Shown in pieces: positions 25,339 to 33,963 of a stretch of DNA of 64,000 nt. Source of the stretch: W3P20-009 sp963620575 (GTDB lineage: Bacteria > Bacteroidota > Bacteroidia > Bacteroidales > Marinilabiliaceae). The stretch lies in contig CAVFBC010000010.1 of the NCBI GenBank assembly GCA_963620575.1, positions 1-64,000 on the forward strand, written 5' to 3'. Positions within the stretch are counted from its first letter, which is position 1, and the number at the start of each line of letters is the position of its first letter. Below the pieces are notes generated by a model. It saw nothing but the letters and a program-made list of their open reading frames with translations, had not been told where the DNA came from and did not search any database. Position numbers and translations under genes: made by a program.

Positions 25339-25848
25339 AGGGGGCTATACAAATTTACATATTACTTTCCATTAATGCCATCCTCGCGCAAATTTATTTT
25401 GCCCGTAACGCACATGAATATTCAGTTCCGCATACGCATAAATAGCAGGTTGTGCAGACGGCCCGCTGACCTGTGACTGTCTATTGGCGCAGCTCTGGAA
25501 AATGTGCTTTTTTGCCTTGTGCAATGGTTTGGACTTCCTAAAACATATTGAGTGGCTGGCGCTATTGTATAGTCCGTATCGCTTTGTGATTTAAGTTATT
25601 ATAAAGGATATGTGTGTTTCAGGTCCTTCCCCTGTGCCAATTTTTTCGCCTGAATGTTTGAAAATTCCTAACCTATTTATTTTCTTTGCAGTGTTATTCG
25701 CGCCGAAATGCAACATCGTGTGCGTCTAATCCCGCCCGTGGACTGTTTGTCGAAGTCCTCCCGAAAGGACATCCTTTTGGCGTGTCCCTTCGTCAAGCAC
25801 GGGCGTCACAACCAAGAACAATAATTAATTAACCAAAAAAAGAAAACT
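25339..25848. promoter_or_regulatory. 510-base upstream region of acpP with a structured leader
   Basis: No gene is visible. The last ~115 bases can form nested stems: outer GCCCGTG/CACGGGC (25734-25740 with 25798-25804), middle TTGTCGAAG with CTTCGTCAA (one mismatch), and inner GTCCT/AGGAC. An AT-rich stretch then leads to the acpP start. A cis-acting RNA controlling fatty-acid genes is possible; the structure matches no class I recognise. Confidence 0.45.
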
Positions 25849-26085
25849 ATGTCAGAGGTTGCAGATAAGGTAAAGGCAATTATCGTAGACAAGCTCGGTG
25901 TTGACGAGAATCAGGTAACGGTTGAGGCAAGCTTCACCAACGATCTCGGCGCCGATTCACTCGACACCGTCGAGCTCATCATGGAGTTCGAGAAGGAGTT
26001 CGGCATCACCATCCCCGATGACGCTTCTGAGAAGATTCAGACTGTAGGCGACGCTATCAGCTACATCGAGGAGCACGCAGCATAA
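25849..26085 (+). CDS. acpP: Acyl carrier protein
   Basis: A 78-residue acidic protein that carries growing acyl chains on a phosphopantetheine arm in fatty-acid synthesis. The attachment site is Ser37 in GADSLDTVEL. The length and helix pattern are typical. It is followed after 22 bases by fabF, then rnc, the common acpP-fabF-rnc order. Confidence 0.98.
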   Translation: MSEVADKVKAIIVDKLGVDENQVTVEASFTNDLGADSLDTVELIMEFEKEFGITIPDDASEKIQTVGDAISYIEEHAA

Positions 26086-26107
26086 CCATTGACTTCAACT
26101 GGAATTT

Positions 26108-27352
26108 ATGGAGCTGAAAAGAGTAGTAGTTACGGGCTTAGGGGCTGTCACGCCTTTAGGCAACAACCTCGCCGACACCTGGCAAGGCCTCGTCTCTGGC
26201 GTGAGTGGTGCTGCGCCCATAACACGCTTCGACGCCACTAAATTCAAGACCAGGTTCGCCTGCGAAGTCAAGAATTTCGACGGTACCCAGCTTGTTGGCA
26301 AGGACGCTCGCAAAATGGATCTCTTCGCCCAGTACGCCATCGTGGCTGCTGAGGAGGCTTTGAGGGATTCTAAGCTCGACTTGCCCAACGAGGACCGTGA
26401 CCGCATTGGTGTCGTTTGGGGTACAGGAATTGGCGGCATTAAGACCTACTATGAGGAGGCCCGCGAATTCGTTTTGGGCGATGGAACCCCGCGTTTCAGC
26501 CCATTCTTCATCCCCAAGATTATCGCCGACATTGCCCCGGGCTATATCTCGATCCGCAACGGACTCGGCGGTCCCAACTTCGGTACCGTCTCGGCGTGCG
26601 CTTCGTCTACCTCCGCCATCGTCGTTGCTTTGGACCTTGTCCGTCTCGGCAGGGCCACAGCTGTTGTCACTGGCGGATCCGAGGCTCCGATCACCGTGTC
26701 TGGCGTGGGTGGCTTCACTTCAATGAAGGCACTCTCAAGCCGCAACGATGATCCTCAGACTGCCTCACGTCCTTTCGATAAGGATCGTGACGGTTTTGTC
26801 ATCGGCGAGGGCGGCGCAAGCCTTGTTATCGAGGAGTATGAGCATGCTGTCAAGCGTGGAGCGCATATCTATTGCGAACTCGTCGGCGGCGGCCACTCTG
26901 GCGACGCATACCACATCACAGCCCCCCATCCTGAGGGCAATGGTGCAGCACGCGTCATGGCCGAGGCTCTCCGCGATGCAAATCTTAAGCCCTCAGACAT
27001 CGACTACATCAATGTCCATGGCACCTCTACGCCCCTTGGTGACAAGGGCGAGCTCATCGCCATTGGCAAGGTCTTTGGCGAGGATGCTTACCGCCTCAAC
27101 ATCAGCTCGACTAAGTCTATGACTGGCCACCTCCTTGGCGCCACTGGCGCTCTTGAGGCCATCGCCTGCGTCAAGACTATCGAGACGGGTATCGTTCCCC
27201 CGACCATCAATCACTTCACCGACGACCCCGATATCGACTCTAAGCTCAACCTCACGTTCAATGAGGCGCAGCAGCGTAAGGTCAGGGCTGCCATGTCCAA
27301 CACGTTTGGCTTTGGTGGTCACAACGGCACTGTCGTATTCAAGGAGATCTGA
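26108..27352 (+). CDS. fabF: 3-oxoacyl-[acyl-carrier-protein] synthase II
   Basis: A 414-residue condensing enzyme that extends acyl-ACP with malonyl-ACP. The nucleophile is Cys164 in VSACASSTSA; the two active-site histidines lie in NVHGTSTPLGD and SMTGHLLGATGA; the C-terminal FGFGGHNG loop is intact. Start and length are typical. It is translated from the acpP transcript and is followed by rnc after two bases. Confidence 0.98.
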   Translation: MELKRVVVTGLGAVTPLGNNLADTWQGLVSGVSGAAPITRFDATKFKTRFACEVKNFDGTQLVGKDARKMDLFAQYAIVAAEEALRDSKLDLPNEDRDRIGVVWGTGIGGIKTYYEEAREFVLGDGTPRFSPFFIPKIIADIAPGYISIRNGLGGPNFGTVSACASSTSAIVVALDLVRLGRATAVVTGGSEAPITVSGVGGFTSMKALSSRNDDPQTASRPFDKDRDGFVIGEGGASLVIEEYEHAVKRGAHIYCELVGGGHSGDAYHITAPHPEGNGAARVMAEALRDANLKPSDIDYINVHGTSTPLGDKGELIAIGKVFGEDAYRLNISSTKSMTGHLLGATGALEAIACVKTIETGIVPPTINHFTDDPDIDSKLNLTFNEAQQRKVRAAMSNTFGFGGHNGTVVFKEI

Positions 27353-27354
27353 TT

Positions 27355-28491
27355 TTGATAGCCGACTTTCAAGACATAATAAAACTTTTTTCCCGCAAGG
27401 GAAGAAAGTTTTATTTTTTTTTGGTCAAAACCATAGGTTATTGGCCACGCTCAACGGAGCATTTCAGCAAGGCGTTCGTACACCGCTCTGTGTCGCCATC
27501 AGGCCATCTCGCTGAGGCCGAGGCTAATAATGAGCGCCTTGAATATCTTGGCGACGCAGTCATCGAGACCGTCGTCTCTGACATTCTCTACCGCAAGTTT
27601 CCCTCGGCGGATGAGGGGTTCCTCTCTCATTTAAGATCTAATATGGTGTGCCGCGCAAGGCTTAACACCATTTCGTTCGAGTTGGGCTTAGATGAATATA
27701 TTGTCATGTCGTCGCGTAAGGATTTGGCTGTGAGCCACATCCCGGGCGATGTCCTTGAGGCTTTTGTGGCAGCCATCTATCTGGATGGCGGAATGAAAAA
27801 GGCGTTCCGATTTGTCCAAAAGGCTATAGCGAACCCCAAGCGTATTGCCGAGGCGCAAAAAGACTCTGATAAGGCTAATTTCAAGAGTGACCTTGTCTGC
27901 CTTGGTGAGCAGCTTGATGTGGAGGTTATTTTTGAGACCCGCAAGGCGACTGGAAACTTGGGACGCGACGAGGATGGTTTCGTCCTTTGTTTCATGTCCG
28001 AGGTCAAGGTTCAAGATCTTGTTGTCGGGGTAGGGTATGGCCGTTCTAAGAAGGCAGCTGAGCAAATGGCTGCTGGCAAGGTTCTCGCTGCAGTTAAAAG
28101 CGGCGACCTGGATTTGTCTAACGCGCGATCGTACAGTATTTTGCGATTAGCCGAGTCTGAACTTGATGCCGAGATGTCGGCAGATGATGGCGCAGATTTG
28201 AGTAGTGAAGCTAAAGCCGCTGGGCGAAAGGCAAAATTGAGAGGGATTTCAAAGAACTCACTATCCACGAAAGGCGATGCGGCGTCAAAATGCGAGCCAT
28301 GCAACGCTGATGTTGATTGCGAAAGCGACGGCAAATCGCCACATTGCGAAGGCAATGGCAAATGTGCCTATGACTCGAAAGCCAAACTTGAGGAGTTTAT
28401 GACAAACGCCAACAATTCGCCCGCCGAGGATAAGAGTCTCTCTGGACTTGTCTGTGGGGCCGACCCGATGTCTTATAAATTGCAGTCGTAG
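27355..28491 (+). CDS. rnc: Ribonuclease III with Cys-rich C-terminal extension
   Basis: Endoribonuclease for double-stranded RNA (rRNA processing, mRNA turnover). The nuclease domain carries the signature NNERLEYLGDAV (58-69) and the second metal site GDVLEAFVAAIYLDGG with Glu135; a double-stranded-RNA-binding domain covers about 175-247. Unusually, ~130 more residues follow: Ser/Ala/Lys-rich, with a cluster of six cysteines (CEPCNADVDC, HCEGNGKC and nearby). Normal Bacteroidota enzymes are about 250-320 residues. The start is a TTG two bases after the fabF stop; no ATG precedes the conserved region. Its 3' end overlaps the convergent gene at 28473 by 19 bases. Confidence 0.93.
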   Translation: MIADFQDIIKLFSRKGRKFYFFLVKTIGYWPRSTEHFSKAFVHRSVSPSGHLAEAEANNERLEYLGDAVIETVVSDILYRKFPSADEGFLSHLRSNMVCRARLNTISFELGLDEYIVMSSRKDLAVSHIPGDVLEAFVAAIYLDGGMKKAFRFVQKAIANPKRIAEAQKDSDKANFKSDLVCLGEQLDVEVIFETRKATGNLGRDEDGFVLCFMSEVKVQDLVVGVGYGRSKKAAEQMAAGKVLAAVKSGDLDLSNARSYSILRLAESELDAEMSADDGADLSSEAKAAGRKAKLRGISKNSLSTKGDAASKCEPCNADVDCESDGKSPHCEGNGKCAYDSKAKLEEFMTNANNSPAEDKSLSGLVCGADPMSYKLQS

Positions 28492-28898
28492 TCGCCCTCA
28501 GCATTTATTCCCTTCGCTTGCGACTGATTAAGGAATATCTCATAGAATGATACCGTCTCGTCATATTTGAGACGAATTCTCGTGGGTTGCATAAGAAACT
28601 CTCGGATGCCGTCGTAGTTGAATGAGTTGAGGTCAATCATTTGCAACCCCTTTATTTTCAGGTAGTAGTCCAGCAACTCATCATCGTCATAACGCCCATG
28701 GGTCATTTGGCGCATCTTGTCTACCACCCTGTCTCGCATAAGTCCATCTGGGTCCCCAGGGAAAAGTAATGCGCAGAGAGCCTCTATCGTGTCGCGTTTC
28801 TTCCGTTGTCTCCAAAACCGCAAATAGTGGAAACTCAGCGGTATCGCAATGCATAAAAGCAATATGCCTATTATGAATGGTATTGTAATTTCTGCCAT
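28473..28898 (-). CDS. Hypothetical single-pass membrane protein
   Basis: A 141-residue protein with an N-terminal membrane segment (residues 5-26), a basic stop-transfer stretch (RFWRQRKKRD) and a soluble C-terminal region rich in acidic and aromatic residues. No family is recognised. It is convergent with rnc and their ends overlap by 19 bases, so the pair can form antisense RNA. It probably precedes the glycosyltransferase in no operon, since that gene lies upstream on the same strand with a 91-base gap; co-transcription is possible. Confidence 0.7.
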   Translation of the reverse strand: MAEITIPFIIGILLLCIAIPLSFHYLRFWRQRKKRDTIEALCALLFPGDPDGLMRDRVVDKMRQMTHGRYDDDELLDYYLKIKGLQMIDLNSFNYDGIREFLMQPTRIRLKYDETVSFYEIFLNQSQAKGINAEGDYDCNL

Positions 28899-28989
28899 TT
28901 TATCTTTTGGTCTTTCGCGCCTGTGTCAGGCTTTTGTGCAAATATATGTGTTTTAGGGGCGGGGAAGCCCATGGGTAGTCGGTTTTAAC

Positions 28990-29982
28990 TTATATCCGTT
29001 TCTCTCCTCCTGTTTCCTTTTCCTCTATCAGGGCCGCAATCCTCTTTGCCAAGTACTCTTGCTCGGCTTGCCCCGGCGTCGGGATTAAATCCACAGTGCC
29101 GTCTAATCTCCCTATGGCGGCGAGGTCCATCAGTGTGGTATAACCTGATCGACAGACTATTTTACTTGCGGCGAGCATTAAACCCTTCAATTCTCCCGCG
29201 TCGGCAAGCCCTATGATCTCCACACCTTCGGCGGTGCGACTTCTGCCTCGCTTCTGGTTTCCGCAGACCACTACTCGCCGCCCTTTCTCAATCTTAAATC
29301 TATCAATAAGGTACTCGGTGAATTGTCCACGCTGCGGCTCTGGGCCTGATGCCACGCCAAGCCAATCTATTGTCTCGCTTGTCGCAGCCTCCACCTCGGT
29401 CATCCTGCTCATCAGCCCTGCGCAGTGAATCCGCATCCCTTGGGGTGTTGGCGCTGACATGTCGCCGCTTAGCCCTCCCAATTTGTAGTCGGGGACTATG
29501 CATGTGTCGAATTTTCTAATCATGCGGCAAATGATGGCGGAGAGCAGCCTTTCTGCCCAACGTGGTGCCCTTGTGGCAATGTGCGGGTGGATCTGATGGG
29601 TGATGATGACGCTCGGGATTTCTGTGGCCCATACGCCATATCTGTTGTCGGATATAATCAGGTCGGGGGCGACTCTCTTTGCGATTTGTGATGTCTGGCG
29701 ATGCTCTCGCCAAATGTTCCAGAGGAATGTTGGGGTCTGCACCGCTATCTCCAACCACTGGAAGCGTCCGCCGCTAATCCTTGGTGAGAAAGAGGGTAAG
29801 TCTATGGTCTCGCAGTCGGGAAATTGCTGTCTAAGCAATTCTAATGATTGTCCGCTACCCGCCAATATGATGCGGCAGTCACGGCGCAAAAGCGCACCCA
29901 CCATCACGGCCGTCCGTGTGGCGTGTCCCAGTCCCCAGTCAAGCACGGAGACCATGACCGTGCTGCCCCTTGTTAATTTCAC
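28990..29982 (-). CDS. MurG-like glycosyltransferase (GT-B fold)
   Basis: A 330-residue protein. The N-terminus VSVLDWGLGHATRTAVMVGALLRR has the Gly-rich GxGH acceptor loop of MurG/UGT-type enzymes, and the C-terminal half contains CRSGYTTLMDLAAIGR and PTPGQAEQEYLA, the sugar-nucleotide-binding pattern (Gly, Asp/Glu and Gln-x-Glu). This places it with UDP-GlcNAc-type transferases acting on lipids or polysaccharides. It is not the cell-wall MurG, being short and outside a cell-wall cluster. Met10 (29955) is an alternative start. It is divergent from metA. Confidence 0.78.
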   Translation of the reverse strand: MKLTRGSTVMVSVLDWGLGHATRTAVMVGALLRRDCRIILAGSGQSLELLRQQFPDCETIDLPSFSPRISGGRFQWLEIAVQTPTFLWNIWREHRQTSQIAKRVAPDLIISDNRYGVWATEIPSVIITHQIHPHIATRAPRWAERLLSAIICRMIRKFDTCIVPDYKLGGLSGDMSAPTPQGMRIHCAGLMSRMTEVEAATSETIDWLGVASGPEPQRGQFTEYLIDRFKIEKGRRVVVCGNQKRGRSRTAEGVEIIGLADAGELKGLMLAASKIVCRSGYTTLMDLAAIGRLDGTVDLIPTPGQAEQEYLAKRIAALIEEKETGGEKRI

Positions 29983-30026
29983 AACCTCAAATTACTCATA
30001 TCTGACGAGATTAGCTGCAAAAACAT

Positions 30027-30034
30027 TAATTTTG
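30027..30034 (+). promoter_or_regulatory. -7 box of metA
   Basis: TAATTTTG fits TAnnTTTG; TCTG lies 22 bases upstream. The box is about 68 bases before the metA start. Confidence 0.55.
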
Positions 30035-30102
30035 TCCACCCGATTGGGATGTTTGGCCACTCTTGAGAGCGGCGTCCCTCTTGGCGAATAAAATTCTCCA
30101 TA

Positions 30103-31008
30103 ATGCCAATACGTATCCCCGACACACTGCCGGCAAGGCAAATACTTGAGTCTGAGCGAGTCTTCATCATGGGTGAGCAGAGGGCTATGACACAGGACAT
30201 ACGAACCCTGCGCATCCTCATTCTCAACCTCATGCCCAATAAGGTCGCGACTGAGACTCAGCTTCTCCGTGCGCTATCCAACTCTCCCCTCCAAGTCTCC
30301 GCCGAGCTCCTGATGGTCAAGAGCCATAACTCTAAAAACACATCGGCAGAGCACCTCAGCTCGTTCTATGCCACTTTTGACGATGTCAAGGACAAGCGAT
30401 ATGACGGATTGATTATTACTGGAGCCCCTGTGGAGCAAATGCCGTTCAGCGAGGTTGACTATTGGGACGAGTTGTGCCAGATAATGGACTGGAGCCGAAC
30501 CAATGTCACCAGCACACTCCACATCTGCTGGGGGGCGCAGGCTGGTCTCTACTACCACTACGGGATTGACAAGTATGCGTTGCCCGAGAAGATGTTCGGC
30601 GTTTTCCACCACAAGGTCACTGATCTCCGTGTCCCGCTCGTGCGCGGTTTTGACGATGTCTTCTGCGCTCCGCACTCACGCCACACTGGCAACCGCCGCG
30701 AGGACATAGAGAATTGTCCCGAACTGAGGCTCTTGGCCTATTCAGAGGAGGCTGGCCCCTACATCGCCATCTCGTATGACGGCCGCCAAGTCTTCGTCAT
30801 GGGTCACTCCGAATATGACCGCGACACACTCAAGGACGAGTACTTCCGTGATCTCAACAAGGGACTCCCCATCAAAATCCCTTGCAACTACTTCCCCGAT
30901 GACGACCCGCAGAAGATTCCACCCAAGAGCTGGCGGGCTCATTGCCACTTGCTCTTCACGAACTGGCTTAATTACTACGTCTATCAGCAGACGCCCTACG
31001 AGTTGTAG
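30103..31008 (+). CDS. metA: Homoserine O-acetyltransferase (MetA type)
   Basis: A 301-residue MetA-family enzyme, first committed step of methionine synthesis, activating homoserine. Catalytic Cys142 (HICWGAQ), His235 and Glu237 (MGHSEYD) are all present. Residue 111 is Glu (GAPVEQ): in MetA, Glu111 goes with acetyl-CoA and Gly111 (as in E. coli) with succinyl-CoA, so the product should be O-acetylhomoserine. That suits the MetY-type sulfhydrylase at 62526. It stands alone with its own -7 box, divergent from the glycosyltransferase. Confidence 0.95.
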   Translation: MPIRIPDTLPARQILESERVFIMGEQRAMTQDIRTLRILILNLMPNKVATETQLLRALSNSPLQVSAELLMVKSHNSKNTSAEHLSSFYATFDDVKDKRYDGLIITGAPVEQMPFSEVDYWDELCQIMDWSRTNVTSTLHICWGAQAGLYYHYGIDKYALPEKMFGVFHHKVTDLRVPLVRGFDDVFCAPHSRHTGNRREDIENCPELRLLAYSEEAGPYIAISYDGRQVFVMGHSEYDRDTLKDEYFRDLNKGLPIKIPCNYFPDDDPQKIPPKSWRAHCHLLFTNWLNYYVYQQTPYEL

Positions 31009-31075
31009 CACAGGCTCTTATCCACTTTTAGTAATGGGAAGTGTGATAATTTGATGCAAAAATCGCATTGAGGCG

Positions 31076-31106
31076 CTTGCTTTAATGAAAAATAGCGCTA
31101 ACTTTG
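31076..31106 (+). promoter_or_regulatory. tRNA-Lys promoter
   Basis: CTTG (31076-31079), a 19-base spacer and TAACTTTG (31099-31106), about 38 bases before the tRNA. Confidence 0.7.
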
Positions 31107-31143
31107 CACTCGGATTTCCGAAGAGGTGTCCAATATTTAGGTA

Positions 31144-31216
31144 GATCCGTTAGCTCAGTTGGTAGAGCACAACACTTTTAATGTTGGGGTCCTGGGTTCG
31201 AGCCCCAGACGGATCA
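31144..31216 (+). tRNA. tRNA-Lys (anticodon TTT)
   Basis: A complete 73-nt cloverleaf. Acceptor arms GATCCGT / ACGGATC, D arm GCTC/GAGC, anticodon stem CAACA/TGTTG with loop CTTTTAA (anticodon TTT, decoding AAA/AAG), T arm CTGGG/CCCAG with TTCGAGC loop. The 3' CCA is not encoded. A terminator follows at once, so it is transcribed alone. Confidence 0.97.
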
Positions 31217-31228
31217 CACCTTACTTAG

Positions 31229-31265
31229 AGGCTCTGCAGTGTTACTGCGGAGCCTTTTGTCTTTT
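31229..31265 (+). terminator. tRNA-Lys terminator
   Basis: AGGCTC / GAGCCT arms with an inner TGCAGT/ACTGCG-like stem, followed by TTTTGTCTTTTT. Confidence 0.88.
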
Positions 31266-31347
31266 TGGGCGCAATTCGGCATCGGCGCATTGGGAGGCAT
31301 GCCGAAAAATAACTAAGATTGTTGGCCGTTAAAAAAGCCTCTTTTTC

Positions 31348-31379
31348 TTTGCGTGACATAACTATTGTTTCTAACTTTG
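31348..31379 (+). promoter_or_regulatory. rprX promoter
   Basis: TTTG (31348-31351), a 20-base spacer and TAACTTTG (31372-31379), an exact Bacteroidota promoter. The -7 box ends only 5 bases before the ATG at 31385, implying a leaderless or nearly leaderless transcript. Confidence 0.75.
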
Positions 31380-31384
31380 TTAGT

Positions 31385-32911
31385 ATGAGCAAAAAAATCA
31401 TAACGTGGGTCTGTATAGTCCTCCCAATCGCCTTCATAGGCCTCGTGTTTATGCAGGTGAGGTGGATTGTTGAGGCCTGCAAGCTCAGGGACGCGCAGTT
31501 CGACCAAACGGTGGTCCGGTGCATTGACAATGTGGTGTCCCGACTTGAGACCGACGAGCTTATTGAGTCTCGCCAAGGTGGGCATCCTGGGCAGCGTACT
31601 TTCACCCCATTCGCGAAATATAAGAGCTCGCAGCGTCAAAATGGTCAGGCCGACGAGGTCAGCGTCACTTTCCGCCTTGACAACTTCGGTTTTTATAAGC
31701 TTGATGTCAATAAGGCCGGAAGCTTGGCCTCAATCGAGACTGGCGTGGTGGATGCGAGCAGCATCCTGGGCAACGATGTCGTCACCAATTCCTACGTGGC
31801 TCTCAATGGCATCCTCTCCCGCAAACTGCGCTACCTTAATGCGCAAGCATCCAAGAGCGTGTTCGAGGAGTCGCCCATCGAGGTGCGAATCAATCCACAG
31901 AGGTTGGATGCCCTCCTCATGCAACAGTTCGCTGATAACGGCATAACATCACCATATGAGTATGCGGTCTATAACTCGGCAGGCCAGATGGCTTTCTCAA
32001 GCCCCGCCTACGATGCGTCATATGATGGCGTTATTTTTGACAAGCGCCTCTATCCCAATGATATCCATGCCAAGACTCACAACGTGCGGGTCTACTTCCC
32101 CGTAAGGCCCAATGTGGTCCGCGGCCTCATGGTTCAAATCATTCCGACCACCTTCTTCTGTCTTGTGGTGATGGTCCTCTCCGCCTACATCGTCATCATC
32201 ATCTTCCGCCAGAAGAAACTTGACGCCATAAAGAACGACTTCATCAGCAATATGACGCACGAGTTCAAGACGCCAATCTCCACCATGTCTCTCTCGGCGC
32301 AAATGTTGCGTGACCTCGCTGATAACGTCAAGCCCGACTTCATCAGACGAAACACGACCATAATAATTGACGAGGCGAAACGCCTGACTGTCCAAGTCGA
32401 GAAAATTCTCCAAATGTCGACTTTCGACCGTGGCAAAGGCCGGCTCAAGCTTGAGGAGAGAAACATCAACCAGATTGTGGACAAGGTGGTGAACAACTTC
32501 CGCGTCAAGGTCGAGAGCGCCAACGGCGAAATCAATGAGAGGCTCGACGCCACTGACCCAATCGCCATGGTTGATGATGTCCATTTCACCAATGTTATCT
32601 ACAACCTGCTCGACAACGCTTTTAAGTACCGCCGCGACGCGCCTATGCTGCACGTCTGGACCAGGAACTCAAACGGTGGCATCATCATCTCGGTGAAAGA
32701 TAATGGACTTGGCATCTCCAAGGAGGACCAAAAGAGGATTTTTGAAAAGTTTTATCGTGTCTCAACGGGTGACACTCACGATGTTAAAGGCTTCGGCCTC
32801 GGCTTGGCCTACGTCAAGAAAATTGTCGAGGATCATGGAGGACAAATTTTTGTTGAGAGTGAATTGAACGTTGGAACGAAATTTGACATATATTTGCCTT
32901 TAATAAAGTAA
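31385..32911 (+). CDS. rprX: Sensor histidine kinase, RprX-like
   Basis: A 508-residue inner-membrane kinase. It has a membrane segment at 5-25, a periplasmic sensor region (about 30-245), a second membrane segment (about 250-274), then the HisKA domain with phospho-acceptor His292 in NMTHEFKTP, and the HATPase domain (DNAFKY, DNGLGI, GFGLGLAY). It phosphorylates the response regulator encoded 7 bases downstream. The pair matches RprX/RprY of Bacteroides in size and order. I chose the ATG at 31385; an upstream TTG frame (31319) would place the promoter inside the gene. The input signal is unknown. Confidence 0.9.
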   Translation: MSKKIITWVCIVLPIAFIGLVFMQVRWIVEACKLRDAQFDQTVVRCIDNVVSRLETDELIESRQGGHPGQRTFTPFAKYKSSQRQNGQADEVSVTFRLDNFGFYKLDVNKAGSLASIETGVVDASSILGNDVVTNSYVALNGILSRKLRYLNAQASKSVFEESPIEVRINPQRLDALLMQQFADNGITSPYEYAVYNSAGQMAFSSPAYDASYDGVIFDKRLYPNDIHAKTHNVRVYFPVRPNVVRGLMVQIIPTTFFCLVVMVLSAYIVIIIFRQKKLDAIKNDFISNMTHEFKTPISTMSLSAQMLRDLADNVKPDFIRRNTTIIIDEAKRLTVQVEKILQMSTFDRGKGRLKLEERNINQIVDKVVNNFRVKVESANGEINERLDATDPIAMVDDVHFTNVIYNLLDNAFKYRRDAPMLHVWTRNSNGGIIISVKDNGLGISKEDQKRIFEKFYRVSTGDTHDVKGFGLGLAYVKKIVEDHGGQIFVESELNVGTKFDIYLPLIK

Positions 32912-32918
32912 TAAAGAT

Positions 32919-33608
32919 ATGGATGACAAGAAAAAGCACAAGATTCTTTTAGCCGAGGATGACAGCAACCTCGGTGTCTTGCTGTGCGAATACCTGCAGG
33001 CCAAAGATTATGCGGCCGACCTGGCTCACGACGGTGAGGAGGCATATAACATGTTCATCAATGACAAATACGACCTCTGCATTTTCGACGTCATGATGCC
33101 CAAGAAGGACGGCTTCACGCTCGCCAAGGAGGTCCGTATGGCCAATGTCGAGGTACCTATCATCTTCTTAACCGCACGTAACGTCAAGGAGGATATCCTC
33201 CAAGGCTTCAAAATCGGAGCCGACGACTATCTGACCAAGCCATTTTCAATGGAGGAGCTCACCATGCGCATCGAGGCCATCCTCAGGCGCACCAGCGGTG
33301 AGAGCCCCGTATTGGATACATATAAACTCGGCCGCTTCAAGTTCGACACTCAGAAGCAGCAACTCATTGACGGTGAGAACGTCATTAAGCTCACGACCAA
33401 AGAGAGCGAGCTCCTCAAGCTCCTCTGCTCAAACGCAAACAAGGTCCTTGAGCGTAATGTGGCTCTCAAAACCATCTGGGTCGATGACAACTACTTCAAC
33501 GCACGAAGCATGGATGTCTACATCACCAAGCTGCGTAAGCACCTGAAGGACGATCCCTCGGTCGAGATTATCAACGTACACGGCAAGGGCTATAAACTCG
33601 TCATGTAA
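32919..33608 (+). CDS. rprY: Response regulator, RprY-like (OmpR family)
   Basis: A 229-residue regulator. The receiver domain has the acidic pair EDD (13-15), phosphorylated Asp57 (CIFDVMMP), Thr in FLTARN and Lys in YLTKPF. The C-terminal winged-helix domain (about 130-229) shows LTTKESELLKLLCSN and DVYITKLRKHL, the DNA-binding recognition helix region. It is the partner of the kinase directly upstream. Confidence 0.93.
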   Translation: MDDKKKHKILLAEDDSNLGVLLCEYLQAKDYAADLAHDGEEAYNMFINDKYDLCIFDVMMPKKDGFTLAKEVRMANVEVPIIFLTARNVKEDILQGFKIGADDYLTKPFSMEELTMRIEAILRRTSGESPVLDTYKLGRFKFDTQKQQLIDGENVIKLTTKESELLKLLCSNANKVLERNVALKTIWVDDNYFNARSMDVYITKLRKHLKDDPSVEIINVHGKGYKLVM

Positions 33609-33963
33609 TAACCCTATTCCTCACCGACGTGCCGCATGGTGAGCTCCGACCCTTGTGGTCATGAGCCTACGCCAAAAATGTTGCGCATTAGGCCTCGTGA
33701 GAGGCAAGCGCCAAATAATTTAAAGGCTGATTGATTTGATAACCCTATCCGATGTGATGTCGGTGGGCTCTCTAAAACTATTAAGCGGCACGGTGGGTTA
33801 ACATCCGCGAAAAGACGAGTTGCGCCTGAGCGACTTCTTTCAAAGCGTCGACGGCCGCCTCAGTATTGTCTGAGGCGGCCGTCGCTTTTTTTATGCCTTT
33901 TCTCATTCGCCCAAATATCGTCGCAAATAGCAGGTGGGCAAATGGAGGCGAACTTGCTGACAA
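33609..33963 (+). ncRNA. Intergenic region with hairpins and strong terminator: possible small RNA or rprY 3'UTR
   Basis: No credible protein gene. Several short hairpins (for example CTCACC/GGTGAG near 33632-33654, GCCTC/GAGGC near 33693-33708, CCGA/TCGG near 33750-33764) precede a strong terminator at 33850-33892. About 240 bases lie between the rprY stop and this terminator, enough for a long 3' tail or an independent small RNA. Confidence 0.3.
33850..33892 (+). terminator. Strong rho-independent terminator
   Basis: Perfect 14-base arms GACGGCCGCCTCAG (33850-33863) and its complement (33870-33883), then GC and seven T. The T run is on the plus strand, so it ends rightward transcription from rprXY or a small RNA. 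Confidence 0.92.

Noticed and set aside
31144..31216. tRNA-Lys as an integration site for a mobile element
   Set aside because: No integrase, no 3' tRNA repeat and only core genes on both sides.
33781..33963. 60-codon minus-strand frame downstream of folE
   Set aside because: Overlaps the strong terminator stem and shows no family pattern.
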